A stretch of 64,000 nucleotides of DNA from the NCBI RefSeq assembly GCF_023634805.2, contig NZ_CP106881.1, forward strand, positions 3,501,501-3,565,500, given 5' to 3'. The notes below the pieces were generated by a model, which was not told where the DNA came from, did not search any database, and saw nothing but the letters and a program-made list of their open reading frames with translations. Position 1 is the first letter of the stretch. Every line of letters starts with the position of its first letter. Positions 20,512 to 31,711 of the stretch are shown here, one piece after another. The translations under genes were made by a program, and so were the position numbers. Origin of the DNA: Comamonas endophytica (GTDB lineage Bacteria > Pseudomonadota > Gammaproteobacteria > Burkholderiales > Burkholderiaceae_C).

Positions 20512-20555
20512 CCATCCTGCTACATATATATAGAGACACAGAGACGGAGACCATA

Positions 20556-21554
20556 ATGATGAAGACAATCACCCCCCGCCGTACGGCCCTGGCCGTTCTT
20601 GCCACCCTGGCCTTTGGTGCGGCCGCGCTGCCCATGGGCGCGCTGGCGCAGGGCAACTACCCGAGCAAGCTGATCACCATCATCGTGCCCTTCTCGGCCG
20701 GCGGCACGACCGATATCCTGGCGCGCATCGTGGCACAGGGCCTCACCACCGAGCTGGGCCAGTCGGTCGTGGTGGACAACCGCCCCGGCGCGGGCGGCAA
20801 TATCGGCGGCCTCCTGGCCTCCAAGGCCCCGGCCGACGGCTACACGCTGTTCATGGGCACCGTGGGCACGCATGCGATCAACGCCACGCTCTACAAGAAG
20901 ATGGCCTTCGATCCGGTCAAGGACTTCGCTCCGCTGACGCGCGTGGCCAATGTCCCGAACCTGCTGGTCGCCAACCCCAAGCAGCCCTTCAAGAATGTCA
21001 AGGAGCTGATTGCCTATGCCAAGGCCAATCCGGGCAAGGTGAACTACGGATCGTCCGGCAGCGGCAGCTCCATCCACCTGTCGGGCGAGCTGTTCAACTC
21101 GATGGCCAAGGTCGACATGGTGCACGTACCCTACAAGGGCAGCGCGCCGGCCGTGACCGATCTGCTGGGCAACCAGATCGGCATCATGTTCGACAACATG
21201 CCTTCCGCCATCCAGCATGTGCGCTCGGGCAAGCTGGTGCCGCTGGCCGTGACCACGGCCAAGCGTTCGCCCGAACTGCCCGACGTGCCGACCATTGCCG
21301 AAGCCGGCGTTCCCGGCTATGAGGCGACCTCGTGGTTCGGCATGCTGGCGCCCGCCGCCACGCCCGCGCCCATCGTCGCCAAGCTCAACGCCGCGCTGGT
21401 CAAGGTGCTGGCCCAGCCCGACGTCAAGAAGAAGATCAACGACCAGGGCGCCGAAGCCTACAGCGAGACGCCGGCCGAATTCGCCGCCTTCATCCAGAAG
21501 GAAAGCGTGAAGTGGGGCAAGGTGGTGCGCGATTCGGGAGCGATCGCCGACTGA
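20556..21554 (+). CDS. Bug-family periplasmic solute-binding receptor
   Basis: A 332-residue tripartite tricarboxylate receptor (TctC/Bug) protein. The signal peptide (MMKTITPRRTALAVLATLAF...ALAQG) is followed by YPSKLITIIVPFSAGGTTDI, the conserved loop that binds carboxylates through water bridges, then VVVDNRPGAGGNIGG and [19 protein letters not shown]. Starts at 20556 and 20559 are both possible. Such proteins bind small carboxylic acids for TctAB-type transporters or for sensing. Being last in the pca operon suggests capture of an aromatic acid or dicarboxylate degraded by this pathway; no TctA/TctB genes are in the window. Confidence 0.9.
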   Translation: MMKTITPRRTALAVLATLAFGAAALPMGALAQGNYPSKLITIIVPFSAGGTTDILARIVAQGLTTELGQSVVVDNRPGAGGNIGGLLASKAPADGYTLFMGTVGTHAINATLYKKMAFDPVKDFAPLTRVANVPNLLVANPKQPFKNVKELIAYAKANPGKVNYGSSGSGSSIHLSGELFNSMAKVDMVHVPYKGSAPAVTDLLGNQIGIMFDNMPSAIQHVRSGKLVPLAVTTAKRSPELPDVPTIAEAGVPGYEATSWFGMLAPAATPAPIVAKLNAALVKVLAQPDVKKKINDQGAEAYSETPAEFAAFIQKESVKWGKVVRDSGAIAD

Positions 21555-21595
21555 CGCAGCGTGATTTCCGCGCCGGCCGCGGAATTCGCGAAAAG

Positions 21596-21620
21596 AAAAA
21601 CCGCCCGAGGGCGGTTTTTT
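21596..21620. terminator. bidirectional terminator after the pca-operon Bug gene
   Basis: AAAAA then CCGCCC (21601-21606), GA, GGGCGG (21609-21614) and TTTTTT. It ends the pca operon and can also serve the convergent aminotransferase gene. Confidence 0.85.
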
Positions 21621-21634
21621 CATTCAGTCAAGAT

Positions 21635-21720
21635 CCGTTCGTCCTGTGCTTGCCGAAGGATGGACGGGCTTGCCATAGAAAAGGTAGCCGTCCATGGTTC
21701 GACAGGCTCACCACGAACGG
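21635..21720. repeat. REP-like element: two inverted 33-base arms
   Basis: Arm 1 (21635-21667) begins CCGTTCGTCCTGTGCTTGCC and ends GGATGGACGG; arm 2 (21688-21720) begins CCGTCCATGGTTCGACAGGC and ends CCACGAACGG. Arm 2 read in reverse matches arm 1 at most positions. The 20-base spacer is 21668-21687. This is the layout of a repetitive extragenic palindrome pair, located between two convergent genes, the usual place for such elements. A related single copy is at 50636-50681. Confidence 0.75.
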
Positions 21721-21776
21721 CCCAGTGGGCTGGAGCAGCGCGTACTTGACGGCTGTTTGTCGCCCCTGAGGTCGCA

Positions 21777-22973
21777 TCAGACCACCTTGGCAATGGCCTG
21801 GCAGACGTAGTCGATGTTCTTGCTGTTGAGCGCAGCCACGCACATGCGGCCCGTGTCGGTGCCGTACACACCGAATTCGCTGCGCAGGCGCACCATCTGG
21901 TCCTTGCTCAGGCCGGAGTAGCTGAACATGCCGACCTGCGTGGTGATGAAGGACATGTCCTGCTGCACGCCCGCGGCCTTGAGGCCGTCGACCAGCTTCT
22001 GGCGCATGGCCTTGATGCGCACGCGCATCTCGCCCAGCTCCTTTTCCCACAGCGCGCGCAGCTCGGGGTTGGTGAGCACGGCCGTGACGACGGCGCCGCC
22101 ATGGATCGGCGGGTTGGAATAGTTGGTGCGGATGACGATCTTCAGCTGGCTCAGCACGCGCTTGGCTTCCTCGGCGTCCTTGGCCACCACCGACAGGGCG
22201 CCCACGCGCTCGCCGTAGAGGCTGAAGCTCTTGGAAAACGAGGTCGAGACCAGGATGTCGAGGCCCGCGGCCACGAACTTGCCGATCACGGCGCCGTCTT
22301 CGGCAATGCCTTCGCCAAAGCCCTGATAGGCCATGTCGAGGAAGGCCGTGAGCTGCTTGGCCTTGACGACTTCGATTACCTGGTCCCACTGCTCGGCGGT
22401 GATGTCATAGCCGGTCGGGTTGTGGCAGCAGGCGTGCAGCACGACGATGGTGCCGGCAGCAGCGGCATTGAGGCTGGCGAGCATGCCCTCGAAGTTCACG
22501 CCGCGCTTTTCGGCGTCGTAGTAGGCATAGCTGTCCACTTCGAAGCCGGCGTTCACGAAGATCGCGCGGTGGTTCTCCCAGCTCGGGTCGGAGATCAGCA
22601 CCTTGGCGCCGGGGCTGACCTTCTTCAGGAAGTCGGCGCCGATTTTCAGCCCGCCCGTGCCGCCGATGGCTTGAACCGTGGCCACCCGGCCCGAAGTAAC
22701 GGGTTCGCTGTCCGCACCGAACACCAGCGCCTTGACGGCATTGTCATAGGCCGCAATGCCGTCGATGGGCAGGTAGCCGCGCGCCGTGGGCTGGGCCATC
22801 AGATTCTTTTCAGCGGTCTGGACGCACTGCAGCAAGGGCAGCTTGCCATTGTCATCGAAGTACACGCCCACGCCGAGGTTGACCTTGTTGGGGTTGGTGT
22901 CAGAGGCGAATTGCTCGTTCAGACCCAGAATGGGGTCGCGGGGGGCCATTTCGACGGCGGTAAACAAAGACAT
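21777..22973 (-). CDS. tyrB: aromatic amino acid aminotransferase
   Basis: A 398-residue class I (aspartate-type) PLP aminotransferase that interconverts aromatic amino acids or aspartate with their 2-oxo acids. The PLP lysine is in VSTSFSKSFSLYGERVG; HACCHNPTGYDIT and the C-terminal TDTGRMCVAALN (substrate-carboxylate Arg) are intact. The VNLGVGVYFDDNGKLPLL start is typical of the TyrB/AspC group. Whether it prefers aromatic or acidic substrates cannot be settled from sequence. Single-gene unit between the REP-like element and the divergent uvrB. Confidence 0.87.
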   Translation of the reverse strand: MSLFTAVEMAPRDPILGLNEQFASDTNPNKVNLGVGVYFDDNGKLPLLQCVQTAEKNLMAQPTARGYLPIDGIAAYDNAVKALVFGADSEPVTSGRVATVQAIGGTGGLKIGADFLKKVSPGAKVLISDPSWENHRAIFVNAGFEVDSYAYYDAEKRGVNFEGMLASLNAAAAGTIVVLHACCHNPTGYDITAEQWDQVIEVVKAKQLTAFLDMAYQGFGEGIAEDGAVIGKFVAAGLDILVSTSFSKSFSLYGERVGALSVVAKDAEEAKRVLSQLKIVIRTNYSNPPIHGGAVVTAVLTNPELRALWEKELGEMRVRIKAMRQKLVDGLKAAGVQQDMSFITTQVGMFSYSGLSKDQMVRLRSEFGVYGTDTGRMCVAALNSKNIDYVCQAIAKVV

Positions 22974-23085
22974 GAAAAAAATCCTTGGAGGATGAAAAAG
23001 TGGCTGCCAGCCCCAAGCTGAGTTAGTCTTTTGGGTTAGCCCGCGAATTTTAGCGGCCTGTGCGGCAGGCCAGTATCACCACGTT

Positions 23086-25167
<2,082 letters not shown>

Positions 25168-25377
25168 GGGCTGAAATTGTATTGCCCGGGGTACCCGACA
25201 AATTTGATGGGGATTGTGCTATACTCGACCCCACACTCAATAACAACAAAGACTTCGATGAAAGAAGGGCTCTGGACCTTTTGCAGGGCGGAGTAATGGG
25301 CGGAGACGGTGCCCCGACGGGTCATGAACCTGCCATGGGTATTTCTGTAACGAACAAGCCTGACAAAGGAGCTCGCG
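25168..25377 (+). promoter_or_regulatory. isc operon promoter and leader with IscR half-site
   Basis: A 210-base leader upstream of iscR. It holds an extended -10 element (TGC TATACT, TATACT at 25220-25225) and, overlapping it, ATACTCGAC (25221-25229), which fits one half of the known type 1 IscR site consensus (ATASYYGAC). The second half-site is not clear. Repression of the promoter by holo-IscR is the standard circuit; here it is inferred. Confidence 0.5.
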
Positions 25378-25914
25378 ATGCGTCTCACAACCAAAGGCCG
25401 CTTTGCGGTCACTGCCATGATCGATCTGGCCCTGCGCCAGAACAACGGCCCCGTCACGCTGGCTGCCATCAGCCAGCGCCAACAGATTTCCCTGTCGTAT
25501 CTCGAGCAGCTGTTCGGCAAGCTGCGTCGCCACGAACTCGTCGAGTCGACCCGTGGCCCGGGCGGCGGCTACACGCTGGCGCGCAAGGCCGGCGACATCA
25601 CCGTGGCCGACATCATCGTGTCGGTGGATGAACCCATCGATGCCACGCAGTGCGGCGGCAAGGAAAACTGCCTGGGCGAAGCCGGCCGCTGCATGACGCA
25701 CGAGCTGTGGGCCGCGCTGAACCAGCGCATGGTGGAGTTCCTGGACTCCGTGACACTGCAGAAGCTCGTCGACGAACAGATCGCCAAGGGCGTGCAGATC
25801 GAAGACAAGCCGGTGGTGCGGCGCGCCATCTCTACCGCCCCCGTGGTCAAGCCGATCCGCGTGAATGCGCCGAATTCGGTGTTTGCCCTGGGCAACGTTT
25901 TCGCCAAGTCCTGA
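25378..25914 (+). CDS. iscR: Fe-S cluster-sensing repressor of the isc operon
   Basis: A 178-residue Rrf2-family regulator. The winged helix (MRLTTKGRFAVTAMIDLALR, SLSYLEQLFGKLRRHELVES, RGPGGGYTLAR) is followed by the 2Fe-2S ligands C92, C98 and C105 with H108 close by. The C-terminus has an extra 20-residue extension beyond E. coli IscR ending NSVFALGNVFAKS. First gene of the isc operon; it senses cluster demand and represses its own promoter. Confidence 0.95.
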   Translation: MRLTTKGRFAVTAMIDLALRQNNGPVTLAAISQRQQISLSYLEQLFGKLRRHELVESTRGPGGGYTLARKAGDITVADIIVSVDEPIDATQCGGKENCLGEAGRCMTHELWAALNQRMVEFLDSVTLQKLVDEQIAKGVQIEDKPVVRRAISTAPVVKPIRVNAPNSVFALGNVFAKS

Positions 25915-26016
25915 TTCCGCACCGCGCACCGGTGTCAACGCCTGGGGGCGGGGCGCCGAGAGCGGTGCAGGAAAAATTTCGTTTATTTGCCAGCCAGACA
26001 TTGCATTGAGCCAGCC

Positions 26017-27237
26017 ATGGACATGACCCCGCACTTCCCCATTTATCTCGACTACGGCGCCACCACGCCGGTGGACCCGCGCGTGGTCGATGCCATGATT
26101 CCCTGGTTGCGCGAGCACTTCGGCAACGCCGCGTCGCGCAGCCATGCCTGGGGTTGGGAAGCCGAGGAGGCCGTGGAAAAGGCGCGCGGCCATGTCGCGG
26201 CGCTGATCAATGCCGACCCGCGCGAGATCGTCTGGACCAGCGGCGCGACCGAGTCCGACAACCTCGCCATCAAGGGCGCAGCGCACTTCTACCAGGGCAA
26301 GGGCAAGCACCTGATCACGGTGAAGACCGAGCACAAGGCGGTGCTTGACACCATGCGCGAGCTCGAGCGCCAGGGTTTCGAGGTCAGCTACCTGGACGTG
26401 CAGGAAAACGGCCTGCTGGACTTCGAGGTCTTCAAGGCAGCGATCCGTCCCGACACGATCCTGGCCAGCGTCATGCTGGTCAACAATGAGATCGGCGTGG
26501 TGCAGGACATCGAGCGCATCGGCGCGCTGTGCCGCGAAAAGGGCATCATCTTCCACGTCGACGCGGCCCAGGCCACGGGCAAGCTGCCCATCGACATGCA
26601 GACGCTGCCGGTCGACCTGATGAGCCTGACGGCGCACAAGACCTACGGCCCCAAGGGCATCGGCGCGCTGTACGTGCGCCGCAAGCCGCGCGTGCGCCTG
26701 GAAGCGCAGATGCACGGCGGCGGCCACGAGCGCGGCATGCGTTCGGGCACGCTGGCCACGCACCAGATCGTGGGCATGGGCGAAGCCTACCGCATCGCCA
26801 AGGAAGAGATGGCCCAGGACATCGCCCGGGCCCGCACCCTGCAGGCACGCCTGCTGGACGGCCTGAAGGACATCGAGCAGGTGTTCGTCAATGGCGACAT
26901 GACGCAGCGCGTGCCGCATTACCTGAACATCAGCTTCAACTACGTGGAAGGCGAGTCGCTGATCATGGGCATCAAGGGCCTGGCGGTGTCGTCCGGTTCG
27001 GCATGCACTTCGGCCAGCCTCGAGCCCAGCTATGTGCTGCGCGCGCTGGGCCGCAGCGACGAGCTGGCGCACAGCAGCCTGCGCATGACCATCGGCCGTT
27101 TCACGACCGAAGAAGAGATCGACTACGCCATTGGCACCATCCGCACCAATGTCGAGAAGCTGCGCGAGCTGAGCCCGCTGTGGGAGATGTACCAGGACGG
27201 CATCGACATCAGCACCATCCAGTGGGCTGCGCATTGA
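26017..27237 (+). CDS. iscS: cysteine desulfurase
   Basis: A 406-residue group I cysteine desulfurase that supplies sulfur from cysteine for Fe-S clusters, tRNA thiolation and other uses. PLP-binding K208 is in [17 protein letters not shown]106 stacks on PLP in [12 protein letters not shown], and the mobile catalytic C330 lies in [20 protein letters not shown]. The C-terminal tail binds IscU. The ATG at 26017 gives the normal IscS start; 25987 would add ten residues. Follows iscR by 102 bases. Confidence 0.96.
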   Translation: MDMTPHFPIYLDYGATTPVDPRVVDAMIPWLREHFGNAASRSHAWGWEAEEAVEKARGHVAALINADPREIVWTSGATESDNLAIKGAAHFYQGKGKHLITVKTEHKAVLDTMRELERQGFEVSYLDVQENGLLDFEVFKAAIRPDTILASVMLVNNEIGVVQDIERIGALCREKGIIFHVDAAQATGKLPIDMQTLPVDLMSLTAHKTYGPKGIGALYVRRKPRVRLEAQMHGGGHERGMRSGTLATHQIVGMGEAYRIAKEEMAQDIARARTLQARLLDGLKDIEQVFVNGDMTQRVPHYLNISFNYVEGESLIMGIKGLAVSSGSACTSASLEPSYVLRALGRSDELAHSSLRMTIGRFTTEEEIDYAIGTIRTNVEKLRELSPLWEMYQDGIDISTIQWAAH

Positions 27238-27289
27238 GCGCTGCGGATGTGACGGATCGACGATTTGAAGAATTGAAGAGGTAGACATC

Positions 27290-27688
27290 ATGGCTTATTC
27301 CGAAAAAGTGGTTGACCACTATGAAAACCCCCGCAATGTGGGCTCCTTCGACAAGGGTGACGGCTCGGTCGGCACCGGCATGGTGGGTGCGCCTGCCTGC
27401 GGCGACGTGATGAAGCTGCAGATCAAGGTCAACCCCGAAACCGGCGTGATCGAAGACGCACGCTTCAAGACCTACGGCTGCGGCTCGGCGATTGCCTCGT
27501 CGTCGCTGGTGACCGAATGGGTCAAGGGCAAGACGCTGGATCAGGCGGCGGCGCTGAAGAACAGCGAGATCGCCGAAGAGCTGGCTTTGCCGCCGGTGAA
27601 GGTGCACTGCTCCATCCTCGCGGAAGACGCGATCAAGGCAGCGGTCAACGACTACCGCGCCAAGCACGCTGCGGTGGCGGCCGCCTGA
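27290..27688 (+). CDS. iscU: Fe-S cluster assembly scaffold
   Basis: A 132-residue IscU. The three cluster-binding cysteines are C37 ([12 protein letters not shown]), C64 ([13 protein letters not shown]) and C107 (VHCSIL), and the chaperone-recognition motif LPPVK is at residues 100-104, which HscA binds. N-terminal [20 protein letters not shown] is invariant in the family. Third gene of the isc operon. Confidence 0.97.
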   Translation: MAYSEKVVDHYENPRNVGSFDKGDGSVGTGMVGAPACGDVMKLQIKVNPETGVIEDARFKTYGCGSAIASSSLVTEWVKGKTLDQAAALKNSEIAEELALPPVKVHCSILAEDAIKAAVNDYRAKHAAVAAA

Positions 27689-27689
27689 T

Positions 27690-28013
27690 ATGGCCATCAC
27701 GCTCACCGAGGCGGCGGCCCGGCATGTGAGCCGCTATCTGTCCCGGCGTGGCAAGGGGCTGGGCGTGCGCCTGGGGGTCAAGACCACGGGCTGCTCGGGC
27801 CTGGCCTACAAGCTGGAGTACGTCGACGACCAGGCTCCCGAGGACCTGGTGTTCGAGCACCATGGCGTGAAGGTCATCATCGACCCCAAGAGCCTGGCCT
27901 ATATCGACGGTACCGAGCTGGACTTCGTGCGCGAAGGCCTCAATGAGGGCTTCAAGTTCAACAATCCCAATGAGCGCGATCGCTGCGGCTGTGGAGAGAG
28001 CTTCCGCGTCTGA
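27690..28013 (+). CDS. iscA: Fe-S cluster carrier IscA
   Basis: A 107-residue A-type carrier of the HesB/IscA family. Conserved cysteines are in [16 protein letters not shown] and the C-terminal [10 protein letters not shown]. It starts one base after the iscU stop (TGATATG), which indicates translational coupling. It delivers Fe or clusters to targets. A hairpin with a T-run follows, before hscB. Confidence 0.95.
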   Translation: MAITLTEAAARHVSRYLSRRGKGLGVRLGVKTTGCSGLAYKLEYVDDQAPEDLVFEHHGVKVIIDPKSLAYIDGTELDFVREGLNEGFKFNNPNERDRCGCGESFRV

Positions 28014-28051
28014 AGGCGCCTGGCTCCGGCCGTTTCCTTTGCGCTCCGAAC

Positions 28052-28086
28052 AACCGCCACCGCGTGAAGTGCTGGCGGTTTTTTCT
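28052..28086 (+). terminator. terminator-like hairpin inside the isc operon
   Basis: AACCGCCA (28052-28059) and TGGCGGTT (28073-28080) form an 8-bp stem whose T-run (TTTTTTCTT) ends only four bases before the hscB ATG. It could cut expression of the chaperone/ferredoxin half of the operon relative to iscRSUA, and it takes the place where an hscB ribosome-binding site would be expected. Confidence 0.65.
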
Positions 28087-28090
28087 TGAT

Positions 28091-28609
28091 ATGAATCTTC
28101 AATCCGACGACTTCGAACTCTTTGCGCTGCCCGCGCGGTTCGCCCAGGACCGCGCGCAGATCGACAGCCGCTGGAAGGAACTGCAGCGCGAGGCCCACCC
28201 CGACCGCTTCGCGGCGCAGGGCGCGGCGGCGCAGCGCGTGGCCATGCAATGGTCGGTGCGCATCAACGAGGCCTACCAGCGCCTCAAGGATCCGCTCAAG
28301 CGCGCCGCCTACCTGTGCGAGCTGCGCGGTGCGCCGTTGCGCGCGGAAGACAACACCGCTATGCCCGCGGCCTTCCTGATGCAGCAGATGGAGTGGCGCG
28401 AAGCGCTCGAGGATGCCGGCAGCGAAGCCGATGTAGATCAGCTCGATGACGAGGTCTCGGCGGCGCGGCACAGCCTGCTGGCCGAGTGCGCGCGCCTGCT
28501 GGACGACGCGCGGGACCCCGTGGGCGCGGCCCAGCGGGTGAGAGCCCTTATGTTTGTTGCACGTTTTGCGCGCGATATCGAGGCACGGCGGGAGCAACTG
28601 CAACAATAG
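28091..28609 (+). CDS. hscB: Hsc20 co-chaperone
   Basis: A 172-residue J-domain protein that brings IscU to HscA. The J-domain motif HPD is present in EAHPDRFAAQGAAAQRVAMQ, and the C-terminal three-helix bundle (AFLMQQMEWREALEDAGSEA) binds IscU. The start MNLQSDDFELFALPARF matches the family; the ATG at 28064 would lie inside the hairpin loop. No purine-rich ribosome-binding site is seen upstream. Confidence 0.93.
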   Translation: MNLQSDDFELFALPARFAQDRAQIDSRWKELQREAHPDRFAAQGAAAQRVAMQWSVRINEAYQRLKDPLKRAAYLCELRGAPLRAEDNTAMPAAFLMQQMEWREALEDAGSEADVDQLDDEVSAARHSLLAECARLLDDARDPVGAAQRVRALMFVARFARDIEARREQLQQ

Positions 28610-28657
28610 GCCTTGCCCGGCTGGGCCTTGCCCGGCTGGGCCTGCCCCCGGCAAGGC
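28609..28657 (+). repeat. 15-base tandem repeat and hairpin between hscB and hscA
   Basis: GGCCTTGCCCGGCTG is repeated exactly at 28609-28623 and 28624-28638, followed by a partial third copy; CCGGCAAGGC at 28648-28657 is complementary to the repeat unit (GCCTTGCC[C]GG), so a hairpin with one bulged C can form with either copy. It begins at the last base of the hscB stop codon. Confidence 0.6.
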
Positions 28658-28728
28658 ACTGAGCCAGCCGCTGTTTACAAGGCGATCTGCACGGGCAGGC
28701 GCCGGCATTTCATTTTTCGAGACTTCCC

Positions 28729-30597
28729 ATGGCGCTTTTGCAGATTTCCGAACCCGGCCAGTCCCCCGATCCGCACCAGCGGCGCATTGCGGTGGGGATC
28801 GACCTGGGCACGACCCACTCGCTGGTGGCGTCGGTGCGCAACGGCGTGGCCGAGTGCCTGCCCGATGAACAAGGCCGTGTGCTGCTGCCTTCGATCGTGA
28901 GCTACGCCGAGCAGGGCAAGCGGCTGATCGGCGACGCGGCCGTGGCGGCCCAGACCAGCGATCCGCAAAACACCATTGCTTCCGTCAAGCGCCTGATGGG
29001 CCGCGGCCTCTCCGATGTGGCCGACGCCGAAAAGCTGCCCTATGTCTTCGTGCAGCAGCCGGGGCAGGGCGGCATGGTGTCGCTGCAAACGCGTGCCGGC
29101 GTCAAGACGCCCGTGGAGATCAGCGCCGAGATCCTCGCCACGCTGCGCTTTCGCGCCGAGGACAGCTTCGATGACGAGCTCTACGGCGCCGTCATTACCG
29201 TGCCTGCGTATTTCGACGACGCGCAGCGCCAGGCCACCAAGGATGCGGCGCAGCTCGCCGGCATCCACCTGCTGCGGCTGATCAACGAGCCGACCGCGGC
29301 CGCCATTGCCTACGGCCTGGACAATGCCAGCGAAGGCGTCTATGCGGTCTACGACCTGGGCGGCGGCACCTTCGATATCTCCATCCTGCGCCTGACGCAG
29401 GGCGTGTTCGAGGTCATTGCCACGGGCGGCGATTCGGCGCTGGGGGGTGACGATTACGACGCGGCGCTGGCGCAATGGGTGCTGGAGCAGACCGGCTCGC
29501 AGGCATCGACGGCCGAGGACAAGGCTGCGCTGCGTCTGGCCGCGCGCCGCTGCAAGGAGTTGCTGACGGATGCGCCCAGCGCAATCTTCAAGGTGGAACT
29601 GGCTGCCGGCACGGTCGAGCTCGAGGTCACGCGCGAGCAGTTCCATGCCGTCACGCAGCCGCTGACCGCGCGCTCGCTGTCGGCGGTGCGCCGCGCGTTG
29701 CGCGATGCCGACTTGTCCAAGGACGAAGTGCAGGGCGTGGTCATGGTCGGCGGCTCGACGCGCATGCCGCAGGTGCAGGCGGCCGTCGGCGAATTCTTCG
29801 GACAGACGCCGCTCACCAATCTCAACCCCGACGAGGTCGTGGCGCTGGGCGCGGCCATCCAGGCGAACCAGCTGGCGGGCAATGGCGCGAGCGGCGACCT
29901 GCTGCTGCTGGATGTCATTCCGCTGTCGCTGGGCGTGGAGACCATGGGCGGGCTGGTGGAGCGCATCGTGGCGCGCAACGAAACCATACCCACGGCGCGC
30001 GCGCAGGACTTCACGACCTATGTCGACGGCCAGACGGCGCTGGCCATCCATGTGGTGCAGGGCGAGCGCGACCTGGTGGCCGATTGCCGCAGCCTGGCGC
30101 GCTTCGAGCTGCGCGGCATTCCGCCGATGGCCGCGGGCGCGGCGCGCATCCGCGTGACCTTCACGGTGGATGCCGACGGCCTGCTGTCGGTGGGCGCCAA
30201 GGAGCAGATCAGCGGCGTCGAGGCGCATATCGACGTCAAGCCTTCATACGGCCTGTCGGATGAGCAGATTGCGCGCATGCTGCAGGAGGGCTTTGCCACG
30301 GCGGCCGAGGACATGCAGGCGCGGGCGCTGGCCGAGGCGCGCGTCGATGCCGACCGCATGCTGATCGCCACGCAAAGCGCGCTCGATGCCGATGGCGATT
30401 TGCTGGCCGCGCCCGAGCGCGAGGCCATCGACGCGTTGATGGCGCAGCTGCGCGCGCAGCAGGCATCGACCGACCCGGCCGTGGTCGAAGCCGCGACCCA
30501 GGCGCTGGCCAAGGGCACCGAAGCCTTTGCCGCACAGCGCATGAACCGCGGTATCGTCCAGGCGCTGGCCGGCAAGAACGTCCACAGCATTTCCTGA
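28729..30597 (+). CDS. hscA: Fe-S assembly Hsp70 chaperone
   Basis: A 622-residue specialised Hsp70. ATPase-domain marks are [17 protein letters not shown], the [12 protein letters not shown] phosphate loop and [14 protein letters not shown]; the peptide-binding domain follows from about residue 390 ([20 protein letters not shown]). It uses ATP to help IscU release its cluster, together with HscB. The HscA-specific absence of a long lid tail fits its length. Promoted from the isc operon. Confidence 0.95.
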   Translation: MALLQISEPGQSPDPHQRRIAVGIDLGTTHSLVASVRNGVAECLPDEQGRVLLPSIVSYAEQGKRLIGDAAVAAQTSDPQNTIASVKRLMGRGLSDVADAEKLPYVFVQQPGQGGMVSLQTRAGVKTPVEISAEILATLRFRAEDSFDDELYGAVITVPAYFDDAQRQATKDAAQLAGIHLLRLINEPTAAAIAYGLDNASEGVYAVYDLGGGTFDISILRLTQGVFEVIATGGDSALGGDDYDAALAQWVLEQTGSQASTAEDKAALRLAARRCKELLTDAPSAIFKVELAAGTVELEVTREQFHAVTQPLTARSLSAVRRALRDADLSKDEVQGVVMVGGSTRMPQVQAAVGEFFGQTPLTNLNPDEVVALGAAIQANQLAGNGASGDLLLLDVIPLSLGVETMGGLVERIVARNETIPTARAQDFTTYVDGQTALAIHVVQGERDLVADCRSLARFELRGIPPMAAGAARIRVTFTVDADGLLSVGAKEQISGVEAHIDVKPSYGLSDEQIARMLQEGFATAAEDMQARALAEARVDADRMLIATQSALDADGDLLAAPEREAIDALMAQLRAQQASTDPAVVEAATQALAKGTEAFAAQRMNRGIVQALAGKNVHSIS

Positions 30598-30616
30598 TTG
30601 CCACTGAAGAAGAACC

Positions 30617-30955
30617 ATGCCCGTCATCAAAATATTGCCCCACGCCGAATACTGCCCGCAGGGCGCCGAGCTGCAGGTGCCCGCCGGCACCTCGATCTGC
30701 GAGGCCCTGCTGGACAACGACATCAAGATCGAGCATGCCTGCGACATGAGCTGCGCCTGCACGACCTGCCACGTGATCGTGCGCGCGGGCTTCAACTCAC
30801 TCAATGAGGCCGAGGAAGAGGAAGAGGACCTGCTGGACCGCGCCTGGGGGCTCGAGCCGCTGTCGCGCCTGAGCTGCCAGGCGATCCTGGCGCAGGAGGA
30901 CGTGACGGTGGAAATCCCCAAGTACTCGATCAACCACGCCAAGGAAAACCACTGA
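30617..30955 (+). CDS. fdx: ISC-type 2Fe-2S ferredoxin
   Basis: A 112-residue adrenodoxin-type ferredoxin that gives electrons for cluster assembly. Ligands are C42, C48, C51 and C87, with the extra conserved C46, in EHACDMSCACTTCHV and RLSCQAI. Acidic patch EAEEEEEDLLDRAWGLEP is typical. Last isc gene; no iscX follows, and dnaQ begins two bases after the stop. Confidence 0.95.
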   Translation: MPVIKILPHAEYCPQGAELQVPAGTSICEALLDNDIKIEHACDMSCACTTCHVIVRAGFNSLNEAEEEEEDLLDRAWGLEPLSRLSCQAILAQEDVTVEIPKYSINHAKENH

Positions 30956-30956
30956 G

Positions 30957-31691
30957 ATGTCGCGCCAGATCGTCCTTGATACCGAGACCACGGGCCTGTC
31001 GGCCGACAACGGCGACCGGATCATCGAGCTCGGTTGCGTGGAGCTGCTCAACCGCAAGCTCACTGGCAACAACCTGCACATGTATTTCAACGCCGGGCGC
31101 GACAGCCATGAAGACGCGTTGCGGGTGCACGGCATCACCACCGAGTTCCTCAAGGACAAGCCGCGCTTCGAGCAGCAGGTGGACCAGATCCTGGACTACC
31201 TGCAGGGCGCGGAGATCATCATCCACAACGCGCCCTTCGACATCGGCTTCCTGAACAAGGAGCTCGAACGCGCAGGCAAGCCGTTGCTCAGGTCCTGGGT
31301 GACGGGCGTGATCGATACCCTGGTCATGGCCAAGGAGCGCTATCCCGGCAAGCGCAATTCGCTCGATTCTCTTTGCGACCGGCTGGGCGTGGACAACTCC
31401 GGGCGCACGCTGCACGGCGCGCTGCTGGATGCGGAACTGCTGGCCGATGTCTACATCAACCTGACGCGCGGCCAGGATGCGCTGCTGATCAGCGACGAGC
31501 CGCAGGAAGACGCCTCGGGCCTGCCCATCGTCGCGCTGGACCTGCGCAGCATCAGCCTGCCGGTGATCCAGGCCAGCGAGCAGGAATGCGCAGAGCATGA
31601 AGCGGTGCTGGCGCAGATCGACAAAGCCAGCGATGGCAAAACTATTTGGCGCAACCTGCCGGACAGCTTGAAAACCTGTGCCATAATCTAG
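30957..31691 (+). CDS. dnaQ: DNA polymerase III epsilon subunit (3'-5' exonuclease)
   Basis: A 244-residue DEDDh exonuclease that proofreads for the replicative polymerase. Exo I is VLDTETTGLS, Exo II HNAPFDIGFLNKE and Exo III HGALLDAELLADVYINL, so all four metal-binding acids and the His are present. A C-terminal region beyond residue 180 could bind the alpha subunit. The gene abuts fdx by one base, so it may be read from the isc operon as well; this coupling is notable because dnaQ is usually beside rnhA. Confidence 0.92.
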   Translation: MSRQIVLDTETTGLSADNGDRIIELGCVELLNRKLTGNNLHMYFNAGRDSHEDALRVHGITTEFLKDKPRFEQQVDQILDYLQGAEIIIHNAPFDIGFLNKELERAGKPLLRSWVTGVIDTLVMAKERYPGKRNSLDSLCDRLGVDNSGRTLHGALLDAELLADVYINLTRGQDALLISDEPQEDASGLPIVALDLRSISLPVIQASEQECAEHEAVLAQIDKASDGKTIWRNLPDSLKTCAII

Positions 31692-31711
31692 GTCTTGTCG
31701 CAGTAACGACA

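Noticed and set aside
20064..20555. N-terminal extension of the Bug gene to 496 residues
   Set aside because: The upstream 164 codons overlap the SDR gene in another frame; a signal peptide starts cleanly at 20556.
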